Source of the DNA: Chinchilla lanigera
Lineage: Eukaryota > Chordata > Mammalia > Rodentia > Chinchillidae
DNA: 64,000 nt
Assembly (NCBI RefSeq): GCF_000276665.1
Contig: NW_004955487.1
Coordinates: forward strand, 9,596,358-9,660,357
Direction: 5' to 3'
In this document: in pieces, positions 12,440 through 24,309 of the stretch
Numbering within the stretch: the first letter of the stretch is position 1
Layout: every line of letters starts with the position of its first letter
Notes under the pieces: generated by a model
The model's database searches: none
Told to the model about the DNA's origin: nothing
What the model saw: only the letters and a program-made list of their open reading frames with translations
Program-made: the position numbers and the translations under genes

Positions 12440-12650
12440 CCCCTCAAAATACCCACCCTTGCTCTGAACACACTCATCCCATCATCTGTGCCACTTTCTG
12501 TAGCAGCTCTGGGGTCCTCTTTCCTGAGGGTCTTTGGCTGTGCTGTCTTGGCTGCCTCAATGACCTGAATGGATTCAAAATGTCTCCTTTCATAGTCATT
12601 GCGACTTTGAGGAAGATCTAGAAGTTGCACGGTGCCAGACCCAGTGACTA
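12440..12650 (-). other. Candidate coding exon, unidentified (downstream of pair)
   Basis: A minus-strand frame is open for about 88 codons and has unusually protein-like content: a GSGTVQLLDL stretch resembling a WD-type blade, then a charged segment (YERRHFESIQVIEAAKTAQP). On the minus strand a TTAG acceptor-like site lies just before the first part and a gtgggt donor-like site follows the arginine-rich end. A stop lies just upstream in frame. The direction agrees with the CpG-island promoter at 39.8 kb. No family recognised; chance is a real possibility. Confidence 0.25.
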
Positions 12651-12879
12651 AGGTGGATGAGGACACAGCGTCATGTTTTTACGAGCTGCCTTTCTTGGGT
12701 GGTGCTCAGCAGTGGCATTCACTGTGGTTTTTATCACACTTCAAATAGACACTCAGGAAAGAGGACTCCAGATCTCCTTAAGAAGTGGCAAGAACAATGA
12801 GATAAGTGTGCTGTAAGCAAGGGGGAAGAAATTTCAGGGGAATTTTATGGAAATCAATTTTTTAACTTAAACACATACC

Positions 12880-13100
12880 ATATTTTTGATCATCCCTTAC
12901 ACAGAGGCGCTCACCAGTGATAAGAAGCCCACGAGTGGCTCCTGCTGCAGCATCGTGGGTAATTAGCCACATACAGAGATCACACTGGTTGGAGAGGCAG
13001 AGGAGGATGATAGAGGCCAAGACAACCTCTATGACACCAAGGCCCACAGCCCACTTTGCCTTCACTTTACTAAACCCATAGTAACCCAATACTTGACATA
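12880..13100 (-). other. Candidate coding exon, unidentified (upstream of pair)
   Basis: A minus-strand open frame of about 80 codons. It contains a hydrophobic run (AVGLGVIEVVLASIILLCLS) followed by a Cys-rich, mixed segment (NQCDLCMWLITHDAAAGATR). It ends at a G|gtatgt splice-donor match near 12886, and a second donor-like g|gtgagc occurs at about 12912. No good acceptor with a pyrimidine tract is visible upstream. It is separated from the next open frame by about 235 bases. I do not recognise the protein. Confidence 0.25.
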
Positions 13101-13943
13101 TGACCATCATCCCTTGTGGAATCTTTATTTTCTTGACCTCTGGGGATTACAGGCTCTTACTGCCCCCCAGCGAATTGCTGTTTTGCCTCAGTCTCCTTGG
13201 TTGCTGCCCTCCTTTTCCCAAACTCACCTCCTTCACTTCATAAGAAATAACACTAATTCTATCCTTTCCAGTGCTAAGGACAGAAATACCCAATCTTCTT
13301 AGCCACCTCTTTATTTCATACCCCACATCCAGTCATTTGGGTTATTCTGTCTTTGCTTTTCAGATCCCCTGTCCCTCCACACCTTTGTTCTCTAGTCTGA
13401 CTGAACTACCCTTCTGCCCGGCCTCTGAGTCCACTTTTTCACAGCTGATCTGTTTCTCCTATAAAAGCTAAAATGATGCTACTAACTACTAACACGCGAT
13501 GCAGTCAGGACCATTCAGTCAGGGTGCAATAGGGACATAGTAGCTACTGACACATGATGCGGTCAGGATGCCCTGTGGCCCAGCTCTCCTTAGCTTGCTT
13601 TCACTCACAAAGGGTCCCAGTCTTTCCCTCCCATGATCTTCCTGCTGTCACCTACTACTGATCCTTTCCCTTTGTCCTCTGGGTTCCACCGTGCTTCCCA
13701 TCATCCGGGACACATTTCCCCCAGACAGGAATGCGGCTTCTGCCCACACTGTAAGTAGTTTGGAATACTCCAACTCCACCTCTTAGGTAACAAACACCCA
13801 GTCCTTAAAGGGCATCTCCCACCACTCCTTATTCTGTTCTGCTTTTACCTATTGCTCTTTTGACCTTTTAATATACTAGAAGGCAACAAATATTACTTAG
13901 TTACTTTTACCTTAAAGAATTTTATTATATACTTTTATTTATA

Positions 13944-14136
13944 CAGTGGTACCTCTGTTTACAAACTTAATTCTTTCCACAATTCTAGTCATAAATTGAA
14001 CTGGACGAGAACTGAATCAAATTTCCCCATAACGTCAACACTGAACCTAACCACTGAATTTGATTTGGTTCTCATTCAACTTGGTATGCAACCAGAACTA
14101 TGCAAAGAATTGAATTCATGAATCGAGGCACCACTG
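13944..14136. mobile_element. Tigger-type MITE with long inverted repeats
   Basis: The left end cagtggtacctc and the complement of the right end (cagtggtgcctc) are inverted copies. The similarity continues inward for about 80 bases per side (roughly three quarters identical by eye), so almost the whole element is a hairpin. A TA precedes the left end; the right flank reads TG, probably a decayed TA. No transposase. Confidence 0.75.
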
Positions 14137-14225
14137 TGTATAATATCAATTATTTCTAAATAATATGAGTTCATACATTACTTCACCGCATCCATCTAAA
14201 TTATTGTTACTGTCTTAATAATATT

Positions 14226-14683
14226 TGTTATAGCTTGTATCTAGACGTCTCCCCGAAAGCCTTACATGGTCATAGGTGGGCTTTTTGGAGGTGGCTGGAT
14301 CGAGGATGTGTGATGCTTGGATTAGGGGTATATGATTACTAAATTAGTCCCCAGATTGGTCTGGTACACATAGTTCTGGGTGTGGATCATGGGAAGGGCC
14401 ACCCTGGGTGTGGATGGCACCAACCAAAGGGCAGGTGGCCTGGAGGGGATAGAGGGGAGAAGCTTCTGCCTTTCTGTGGCTGCTTCCTCTGTACTTTGCT
14501 GTTTTGTGGCCTTCTGCCTGCCATGGACTGTTTCTCCTCTGTGATGGCCTTCTGCCATGCTGCTTTGGAGCCAGTCAACTATAAACTGAAGCCTCTGTGA
14601 CCTGTGAGCTGTAACAAGCCTTTCCTCCTTTAATTTTAGGTGTCAGGTATTTTGCCCCAGTTACCAGAAAAGTAACTAAGACA
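14226..14683 (+). mobile_element. Solo MaLR-type LTR
   Basis: Begins tgttatagcttgtatctaga and ends gtaactaagaca, giving TG...CA ends. The flanking 5-mers atatt and atgtt fit a target duplication with one mismatch. The last 100 bases (taacaagcctttcctccttt, ggtgtcaggtattttg) clearly resemble the LTRs of the element at 25.8-28.1 kb, so they belong to related families. About 458 bp, with no internal sequence. Confidence 0.8.
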
Positions 14684-14729
14684 ATGTTATTTTTATCTTA
14701 TTGGTTATTGCTTTTATCTGCTTTTTAAA

Positions 14730-14825
14730 ATGATGGGTCATACTTTCAATGCCTAGATTTGTGCCTGGCCTAAAGTAGGCATCCAATAAACATTTGTCAA
14801 GCATATGCATGAATAACTTAAGTTT
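14730..14825 (+). mobile_element. L2/MIR-type 3' tail
   Basis: The text gtgcctggcctaaagtaggc followed by atccaataaacatttgtc is the typical end of an L2/MIR unit. Confidence 0.5.
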
Positions 14826-14829
14826 ATGA

Positions 14830-17800
14830 TCCAGAATTCAGGATCTGTAGCTTAATGTATAGCATTCAGGACGTCTGTAGTCAGAAGATCTTGAGAAACA
14901 AGGGCTCAGGTACATAATCTGCCTCATCATCTGAAGATGTAACAGCTTGCAGAAGCCCATCTGTATTATGTGATTCCTCTAAGGTGCCCACTGGGCAGTT
15001 TCACATCTTCCCAGACCAGCCACACAAGGCTTCAAAGGGCTTCCACATACAGCTATGCTTTTAAAACATGCAGTAAAAATGTATGTGGAACATACTGAGG
15101 TTGATAAATACTTGCACATAAACATTCCTGCTACAATTCTGTTTACGTTACATGTGTTTTCACACATTTTCTAAAATATTACAAAAATAATATCCTTGGT
15201 TCTATCCCATATCTCCCACTTTTAGAGCCCTATCTGCATGTTCTCAAGGCCTGGCCAGCATCAGTCTTGCTCATTGCCATGCCCTCTGAGCCCATCTAAA
15301 CACAGGGTTCTTAGAAGTGTCTGCTTGATGGGTGAAGAGGTGGATGAAAGCCTTCTGAGCATCTCCTTCCAGTTCCACAAATCCCAATATATTCTCAGAA
15401 GCAGTTCTCCAGACTGATTCTTGAGGCAAAAAGAATGTTGGCCATGGCTTTGTCCCATGTCTGGTTGCTGGATACATCCAACCAGAGGCTGGCGACTGAA
15501 GTCAAGTCTAGCCTTCTGCAGGCTGCATGTTGTCAAGAGCACTTCTCCACTCATGGAGCTGACATCTGAGGAGTTTCTGCTCTGCTGCTGTGGTCTGACT
15601 TGGGCTAGAGCTCTGACCTGGGGCAGGTCAAGCAACCCACTTATTGCATGGGCCACCATGTCCCACACACAGGCTCCAGCAGGAATTGAAAGACCTTACT
15701 CTAAAGTCTGAGCTTTTAGTGAGAAGATGGACTACACAGTATTGTCACAGACAGAAGGATAACATCACGACAGCTTGTACCTGGCTATGTGAGACTGAGA
15801 AGCCTGTGCTCAGCAAGCCCAGCCTTGGGTAATAACTGCTCCCGTGGACACTCCCTGCACATCCTTCTGTGAGATGGAGTCTATCATGTTGTCCCAAAAG
15901 CATCTGTCAAAGGACTGCTGGACTTAACTACTGTTATCCACAAAAGCTTTTCCTAACCGTGTTTTCTTCCCAGATGTTTGTGAAAGGGCTAGCCACTATC
16001 AAGTTCAGAAGCATGATTAGGGTCTTTCAGACTCTGATTAAACTCAGGAATTAACTGGACTCCAGAAGTAACTTCCTTGGAAGCCACATATAAATAATCA
16101 CATGGAAGATGATTCTAGCATCATTATGCACATTTTATTCTACCCTTAGGGGAGTCCTTAATATGGAATTGGGTCAACTATCACTATGAGACATAAGAAG
16201 AAAGTAGAGCAGAAAAATAAAGTGGCTGATGTACAGTCCACACTTACAGCCCTGTGACCCAACCATACAAACACATACAGGGACACACATGCACACACAT
16301 ATAACCACAACTACTCAGCATCCCAGAGATCCACAGATGATTGAATATATCTCAAAAGTACAAGATTTTTCAGGGAAACGGACCAACATCAAAATGAAGA
16401 GGTATAAATTCCTGTTTTCACGATGGTAGAAATCAGGGAGAGCAACTTGGATACTGACAGCATTTTCTCATCTGAAAGTCATACTTCAGTTAAACTTGCA
16501 GATGTTTCATGGGATAAATACAGGTGAGCACTGTCAATTCTTGAGAGCCAACATTCTTCACATCTTTTCCAATAATTTCATAACCACAAACAAAAATTAC
16601 AAATGACTTAGCCTTGGCATGGGTGAGCTTCTAAATGAATTAACTCACCTATGCTTGGCCTGCATATGTATCCCATAAAGATCGGCCACAAATTTGCTGG
16701 AAAGTCTCCTGGGCTTGTGAGGGGGTGGCATTTGGAACCAGAGGCCTTGGCTTCAGCTTTAATGTTGTCTTGAAAGTGGACAGGGCTTGAACAGACTGGA
16801 AGAAGAATGCCAGCAATCCAGAGAAGCTGGAAGAGCTCAGTTAAAGAGTCACAGGGCTACTGTGGGGGGGCGGGGGTAGTAGACTTCATTTCCTTTTGAA
16901 CCAAAGCAGCAGTGGGACATGTTAGTGTCCGTATGGTAACCTTTTGTTTTCTCTAACATTAGTCACATCTACATCTCCTCTTGGTTTTAATTCTCTGAAG
17001 AAGCCAGACTAATACATGGTAGGTAAAAGGGGATGTGTTAATTTGTTCATGCCATGAAGCCACATGTGGTACAGTTTTCCTTCCAAAAAGATGTTTCATA
17101 GCCATTAAAGGACAGGTTAATGCAAATGAATAAGTAGAAATTTCACCTCCCTGGACCGTTTCAGTTGATACAAAGCAGTTAAATGAACAAATATATTCCA
17201 GACTCAATAATGAACAAATATGTACATCAGCAGCAGGTCTGGGGTATGCTCTGAAATCTGAAGGCCTTGCATTGGCGAGTGATCTGGTCACAGGAAGGAC
17301 GCAACTGTCTCATTCTGGCAAAGCCTAGAGCGTTAGCCAGGCAGAGTTCAGCACCTGTAGGTGTGGTGGATGTGGTGGTTGTGGGAGCCCCTTCTAGCCT
17401 TCAGAGCACCCAAGAGTCCAGTCTGCCCGGCCTCCCTGTCCTGTCCACTGCCAGCTGCTGCCCAGGCCCCCTCCACTCCTGCATCCTCTTCCTCACCTGC
17501 CCAGATGGCCCTCCTTCCCGTGGCTCATGCTCCCTGATCTGCCCTCCCTGGTCACCAGCATTCCAGTGAACCCCTATCCTCCTGCCCCGTCCCAGCTTCC
17601 TGTCTCCTCACAGTCATCGCTGCCTCCACAACACGTATGTGATATGTACATGTATGTACAAGGACACAGCTGGTTAGCTAGGTAGGTGTGTACACACACA
17701 TGCTCACACATGCATGATGGGAAATAATCAGGGACTGTGCTTTGCTCATTGCCAGGATCATAGCAGGCACATAGTAAGTGTTTGTTGACTGTATGAGAGA

Positions 17801-19090
17801 GGGTGGGAATAAACAAATCAATCTCAGTCATTGCAGCCGATTCTGCAGCCAATGCTCCACCTGTTAAGCTTTGTCCCAGCTGAGGACAGGGTGAGAAGAA
17901 CTCCCTGCTAGCCTAGGATGCAGAGTCTGGCTGACCCAGCTGTCCACAGCACTGTGTAGCTGCCAGAGGGAAACGAGTCTGTACAAGCAACGTCTCCTGA
18001 CCACAAGCAGCCCTGCCAGTCTGAGCCATATTACAGAGTTTTGCAGAAATGCAAATCTTCCCCCAATTTTGGCCTGGCACTGGGGATATGACATGCTCTT
18101 GAGAAGCATCATGCCTCTGACCGCTGCTTCACCACCTGAGAACATGCACTGTGAGGGTGATGCTGGGCACTCGGGTCCAATCCTGAGACCCCCATCCACT
18201 TGCTCCTTCCCTGGCCAATACCTGTGAGCCCTTCTTACACAGAGCCGTGTGAACAGCAAGATGTCCCTCCCAGGGCTGTGAGGAGCACAGGGGGACCTGT
18301 GGGCAGACAGCAAACCTGAGAATCCTCCCTGTGCCCTCGAATGATATGGTATCCCCAGCTGGGTACAGAGGTCTCCCACCTCTGCGCCATCCAAAGAGAA
18401 AACAGCTAGCGTGTGAACAGGACTGTATTTCCCCCTTACTACTGAACACACTATTTAATTTTTTTAAAAATTGAAACACATCATTTTAAATGTGTGTTTT
18501 ATTTAATCTTGCTGAAATCTATTAAATCCCAGGGACAAAAGGATTAGATATTGAAATGGATTTTGAAATGTGCCTGGAAGCACAGGATGAAGTTACTGCA
18601 GTCACAGGTGCTGAAATCTTGATTAGTGCACAAAAGTCGGAGTGCTGGCTCACTGCTTTCAAGTTCAGGGTGCAGTTCCCAGTAGGCTCTTAGGACACGG
18701 CCTAATGAGATCTTGAGGGAAACAGACCAAGATCAAGGAAACAGATCTTAAGGGACACAGCCCTCAGGATGGGCAAAGACGGCGCCTCCTGCCCCTGGAC
18801 CACAGCTCACTACACTGCCAGCCTTCCCTGGGATCCCATGAGCCATGGGCCCAATACATGCTCCTGGGTGCAACAGCGCACTCTGACAGGATGCTGGCCT
18901 TGCCTGGCCCAGGCCATCTCACTAACACAACCAGAGGCCGGGAACAAGAAGACAGTGACCCATGGATGACTCTCATACTTCAAAGCTCATGGGAACTTTG
19001 CCCCCAGAAGCTCCTGGCCAAGCCACCAGGGCAGACTGAGGCTTGCCTCCAGAACTGACTAAAAGAAGCCCTGCCCAAACAGCCCAGACC
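14830..19090. other. Unassigned sequence, no gene recognised
   Basis: Includes minus-strand frames at 15261-15668 (135 codons) and 17864-18451 (195 codons). Neither has a recognisable domain. A short CA/TG-rich patch lies at 17635-17715. An L2-like tail (ggcacatagtaagtgtttgt) lies near 17765. 18460-18560 is AT-rich. Confidence 0.4.
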
Positions 19091-19099
19091 CCTGACTGC

Positions 19100-19240
19100 C
19101 TGGGCTCCAACCCTTGCATGTGTCACTGCATTAGATCCTCACAACTTCCCAGGAGGAAATGCTGTTAATATCATCCCATTTCACAGATGTGAATATTGAA
19201 GTGCAGACAACTCAGCAGTGTGGCCAAGGTCAAGCTGCTG
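19100..19240 (-). mobile_element. MIR SINE
   Basis: Well-preserved complement of MIR: catcccatttcacagatgtg, aatattgaagtgcagacaac and gtggccaaggtcaagctgc in order. Confidence 0.7.
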
Positions 19241-19774
19241 GAGAGGGAGATGTGGTGGCCTCATGTGTCAGGGAGAAACACCAGTGAGGGCTAGCTCTGT
19301 CACACCTCTCTGTGGACTTTGTGCTCACTCTTGTCTGTGTCTTTGCCTTGGTTTTTTCTTTTAAAGTAAGATCCACCAAAATAAAACAGAAAAATGAAGA
19401 ATAACAAGTGTTTTGCAGAGCCCCCAAAAGGTATCAGCAGTGATCAAATGCACTGTGTCCTGCCACGCTGCTCCTCTTGATGCTGAGGAGCTTGAGATCT
19501 CTGATAAGATGACACGAGTTCCAGAAACAGGGGAAGAAAGGCTTCTGAGACCTGATCAGACTGGTCTTAGGAAACACATTCAGAAACCTGTTTATCTCTC
19601 GAGTGCACCACTGAAGCAATGCTTTGCCAGATTCTTGAGTCTTAAGTAGACCGTGGGGACTTTAATTAGTCACCCTCATTACCCAAGAGGAGGTTTAGGA
19701 ACCCCTCTCCCTAGTGGATGCCCAAACCTACAATCGCTCAAATCCCTCCTGCCTGCCTCCTCCCTATTAATTTA

Positions 19775-20020
19775 AGTCACCTCTAGAGTCCTGGTAACAC
19801 CTACTGTGGTGTAAATGCCATGCAGACGGGTGCTGTAATATATTGTTTTAGAAAAACAACAAAAGAAATATGCTGATACAGATGCAGCCGTCATAGGCCT
19901 ATTTGCAGTACTGACATAGTACATGCAGGCAGCAGCGGAACTTCTCATTTTCCTGATATTTTCCTCTGTAGTACATTGGACCTGTGGGTGTAGAACCCAC
20001 AGATATGGGGGCTGACTGTA
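19775..20020 (+). mobile_element. MER2-like Tigger/pogo end
   Basis: The right end (gaacccacagatatgggggc followed by tgactgta) is the MER2-type terminal repeat. The inner text (cacctctagagtcctgg, gtggtgtaaatgccatgcag, gccgtcataggcctattt) follows the same family in order. The left end is missing, so the copy is 5'-truncated or eroded. Confidence 0.7.
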
Positions 20021-20029
20021 TTTGACTTT

Positions 20030-22230
20030 CCGGGATTCCCGAAGTACTAGAGCCACTAGGACCTCATGCGTTAATACAGAACAACTAATACTGAATACCC
20101 ACTATTTGCCCTCCACAGTGTGAGGTTTTACCCCAAATGTCTAAGCAGAAATGACATAAAATTTCTTCCACCATGGAGCTGCTTTATTCTACGATGATAT
20201 TTCCTACTAAATTATTAAGACCAGAGATGAGCTCAATTACTAGCATGCCACCAAATATTACTTTACTAAGAACACAGCATTCACATCTTGTTTAGCAGGT
20301 TTACAGTGTGAGAGAAACGGCGTTCCTCTCCGGTTGTAAAAAATGACATAGCCTTGCAAGAAGTCATGTGGCTCGCCTGTCCTACTCCTCCTCTTCCATA
20401 CAGCTGATAGAAGCCTTGGACATCTTGGACATTCCATTTAGCAAATGGAATCTCAGAAGAAGAAAGTGCCACAGTGCAGCTGAAGTTCCAAGAGGAGTCT
20501 CAGATTTCTTTCACTCTGCTCACTCTCTCACTACCACACACAAGACACATTCCAAGAAGCAGCTGCCCCTTCCACGCAGGTCCCTAAATAAGAAGAAATG
20601 TAGGGCAGGACCAGAGGTCCATCTGCAGCTCCAGACAAGTGCAAGACACTTCTTACTTTCAATCACAGAGACTCGGGGGTGGGGTGGGGTATTTTTTGCT
20701 GCAGCAAAGCTGATACCCTAGTTTCTCAGATTAAATAATTTTGCATTTACAAGTGCAATGTTGAGGTATTGTGTATGAGAAGGAATTATGTCCGTTTTAT
20801 GGATTTGTCCCTAAGACCTAAGAGTGGGTAAGCAATGGCCCAGAATCAAACCACAAAGATCAAAAGCAATACGAATAAAACTATTTTTTCATAGACAAAT
20901 GCAATGTAAAACAAAAGCAACTCACCTTTTCATGTAAAAATCTCTGTGCAAACTGCAAATCAGTCAAAACTCTAGCAAAATGTACAGGTTTGATTGGTTT
21001 CTGGGCCACATCCTAATATCAGGAAAGAGCTAGACAGTGTCAGAAATGCAGAACCAAAGGCCAGGGCTTTTATCCCCTCAGTCCACAGCTGGCACCCATA
21101 TGGTCACAGTGAAATGTCACAGAGAGGCCCCTGAGCTCAACAGAGAAGCTCTCTTCTACTCTGTGACAAACATTCCTGGAATGCCTGTCACATGCCTGGA
21201 ACCAGCGGGAGGAATGGCAATAATGAGAAAGTGTGTGATTTCACCAGGAAGCACACACAGAGAGCCGCTGGCCTTCCTACCCGGTCCACGGGGTCGTCCT
21301 CAGGAACAGGAGCTCCCAGAGGCCGTAACTAATCCCAGTTTCTTGTTCTTACTGTTCTCAATTTAACACCCATTGTTCTTTTTCTTTGTTCTATTCTCCT
21401 TTCCCTTTTACTTTCACTTTTTAAATAAAACCGCTAAATGGGTGTGAGTGTGTCACCTTGATCCTTCATTTAGACGCACTTCAGACCTGGGCCACACCCC
21501 TGCAACAGCCTGTTGGCAGCCAGGAAGGCACTTTGCAGCAGCTAAGCCTCTGGCCAGGAAGTGCAATGCTCAGCAGCTTTTTCTGGGGGCCTTGGGAGAC
21601 TTGGCACCCAGCATGTGGCTTCCCATAACAATTCACACCACTGGTGTCCTAGCTGACCCAAGCCAGGCAGCCACTGACACCTCCCTCCCCCTCTGCCCAC
21701 ACAGCCTGCACCAGGCCTGAAGCATGAGCCACAGCCCTGGCTTTGCCCTGCATTACTGTAACTGCAACTGAATAAAATGATCATTGCCTCTTAATCCGGT
21801 AAACATATGCATGTCTGCTGTTAAAGACTGTACTGAGTGACAGGAACAAAAAACTAATATGAAGCAGCATACGTGATTCTGAAAGCCAGAAGAAAGCCCA
21901 AATGGGCAATAGGGACAAACCGGGAATAGCACAGTTGACAAAAATTGTATTGTGAACAAATGCCAAACTTATCCCAAAACACACCAGGAAGCAGACTGTG
22001 AGCAGAGGCCCCCAGAGGCAGGCTATTCACAGCCTGCAATTTGGGCAGAGCTTTGAACCTGTTGCAAAGCTTGTTATTTCCAAATATCACAAGAGGGATG
22101 AGGGAGGCAAGATAGAAGACCGACTCCACCACAGGATAAGGAGAGGAAGGCCTGGGGCCCAAGCAACTAAGTCACTGGCAGACATGGAATTAACTCACCC
22201 TTATTTTAATAGCAGATTCCTGAGGTTTGT
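20030..22230. other. Unassigned sequence, no gene recognised
   Basis: No recognisable repeat over most of its length and no credible frame. A short ggggtgggg run lies at 20678-20692. Confidence 0.4.
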
Positions 22231-22235
22231 GTGGT

Positions 22236-22445
22236 GTTTTTGTTTGTTTGTGCTGTTGTTTTGTACTGGGGATTGAACCAAGGGCCCTCACACTGAGCTA
22301 CGTCCTCAGCCCTTTTTATTTTCTATTTTGAGACAGGTTCTCTGTAAATTATTCAGTTGCTTAGGCTGGGCTTGAACCTGCAATCTTCCTGACTCTGCCC
22401 CGTAGAGTACTGGAATTACAAATGTGCATCGCCGTGCTGGTCGTT
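22236..22445 (-). mobile_element. B1+ID composite SINE
   Basis: Left to right on the plus strand: a T/G-rich tail, tactggggattgaaccaagg ... gagctacgtcctcagccc (the complement of an ID-type tRNA-like unit), then gagacaggttctctgtaaat ... gtactggaattacaaatgtg (the complement of B1). On the minus strand this is B1 followed by ID and a poly-A tail: one fused SINE rather than two chance neighbours. Confidence 0.7.
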
Positions 22446-22778
22446 GGTGTTTGGGGTTTGTTTGTGCTTTTGTTAAATATTCCCAGTTTTAAAAACTTAC
22501 AACATGTGTTTGAATCCAAAAATTCAAGTGATCTTATCGCAAGTGAGTCAGTCCCATAAAGATGTAGACGACACAAGGTCAGGGCTCCCCAGCCAACGGA
22601 AGCACCAGCATGGCCAGTGCACGGTCACTTCTCGAAACACTTTGAATTCTTGTTCAACAAGAGGCAAATCTCTGCTTTCTCCCTTTGTACAGTGTTTAAG
22701 CAAAGCTACCACCTGGTCCACCTGATAAAAAAGAATTCACCCTTGTGAATGAACACTTCCTGATTTCATAACTGGCAC

Positions 22779-22801
22779 CCACACCTACACACACACACTC
22801 A

Positions 22802-22840
<39 letters not shown>

Positions 22841-22860
22841 ACACACACACACACACACCA
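22779..22860. repeat. CA / TC / CA microsatellite
   Basis: CA units to about 22803, a pure TC run of about 35 bases, then CA units again to 22858. Confidence 0.95.
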
Positions 22861-22879
22861 ATTTTCTGGTTGAAAATTT

Positions 22880-24100
22880 AAGCTCAACACTCCACTGACC
22901 TCAGGGTGTCCTCGAGCTTCTGTTTTCACTAATCACTTCACTTCCAACTGCTCTGAGTTGCTTCTGCAAGCCTACCTTTGCCCAAAGGGTAGAGGACTGG
23001 GACAGAAAGGGATGAGAAGGTTGGAACAGGCAGCAGGAGAGGTTCCTGACCCTGGGGTCTCCAGAGTTCACGTGCTCTCCTGAGCTCTCCTCTCTCTCCT
23101 TCTTTAACCCATCTCATCCTAGTACTGCTTCCCCTGAGCAGAGATCCAAGCCTGTCAGAGAGCACTGTTCTACTCCAGAAGGAAAGGCCCTGAGGGGAGG
23201 GATTGCCAGGGCAGGAAGCAAAGGTCTCCAAGTTGGCCCTGTAGGTCCTGAGCTCTCCGAACCCCTCTGAGTCAGCAGCATGGGGAGTGGGAAGTCCTGA
23301 CTGAAATCCTGATGCGATGCAGGGCTTCTGCAGAGCCTCCTTGTTCCAGCCTGTGGTCACCCTGTATAAACACGAGTCCCCAGCAGCCGTGAATCCCCAG
23401 GGGTTCTGGAACTGCCCTCTTTCTCCTCCTTGGGATTCCATCACCAGTGTCCTCTCCATTACCTTGACTTCTGGCTTTCTTCTCCTATGCTGTGTTGACT
23501 CCAGAACAATCTCCCCTCTCTACTGCTGTCCAGCAAGGAACTGGCTGAGGAGCACTCATAGCCAGAGTTCCTTCTAAATCCCCACATCCCAGTAATCTTT
23601 AACCAGGACTCTTAGCCTTAACAAAAGGAAGGAGAGGAGAAGGGTATGTGTAAAAGCAGAGCTGCACCCTTCCCAGGTTCAGGCCCTGGAATGTGAAGAG
23701 GAAGGACAAGCTAGGGCTGCCCTTCTCACAGTGCAGGCCAGCAGTGTGATGAGCTGCTCAAGGGGGAGATGGGAAGCCCCCACTGATGTCTTCTGTACCT
23801 CGCTGGTCATTTGTCCTTTCTACTATAGCCCTGGCCTCCTTGCTGTCCCTTCAACAATCCCGGATTGCTGCACCCCTGGTCGGGCACTTGTTGCAACTCG
23901 GCCTGGACTCTCATCGTTCATTCTGTCACTTCCTTCCAATCTTCACTTGATTCCCCCATTGTGGTGAGCTCTTCCCTGAATATCCTGCTTGACACAGAAA
24001 TTCTTTCCCTGCCCTTCCCACCATCCCTTGCTCTCTGCCCATCTCTGCTTCACTGTTCCTCATAGAGCTCACCCCCACCCTACATGACATTCAATCTACC
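22880..24100. other. Unassigned sequence with possible L2
   Basis: Frame 22938-23459 minus has no recognised domain. 23790-24070 has L2-like pyrimidine-rich text, with low certainty. Confidence 0.35.
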
Positions 24101-24205
24101 TGTGTGTGTTCACGTTGTCCATCATTTCCCAGTACCCAAAAATAAGACCTAACTGGAAAAAAAGCCTAGCATTATTTTTTAAGATGCTCAAAATACTGTA
24201 TACAG

Positions 24206-24303
24206 CCTGGGGATATAGCTCAGGAGCACAGTGCCTGCCTGGCAAGTGCAAGGTCCTGAGTTTAATTCCTGGTACCAAAAAAACAAAACAAAACAAAAAA
24301 AAC
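24206..24303 (+). mobile_element. ID-type SINE
   Basis: A tRNA-like unit starting gcctggggatatagctcagg and running through gcctggcaagtgcaaggtcc and gagtttaattcctggtacc, with an A-rich tail (aaaacaaaacaaaacaaaaa). Pol III A-box and B-box positions are recognisable, but the B box has drifted (agtttaattcc). Confidence 0.85.
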
Positions 24304-24309
24304 CCTGTA

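Noticed and set aside
15261..15668. 135-codon minus frame as a retroviral or cellular gene piece
   Set aside because: I could not find a motif or splice context; left as unassigned.
17864..18451. 195-codon minus-strand frame
   Set aside because: No domain recognised, and a second frame overlaps it (18129-18479); typical shadow.
22779..22860. Possible CRISPR-like or phage repeat
   Set aside because: Simple dinucleotide runs, no spacer structure; eukaryotic microsatellite.
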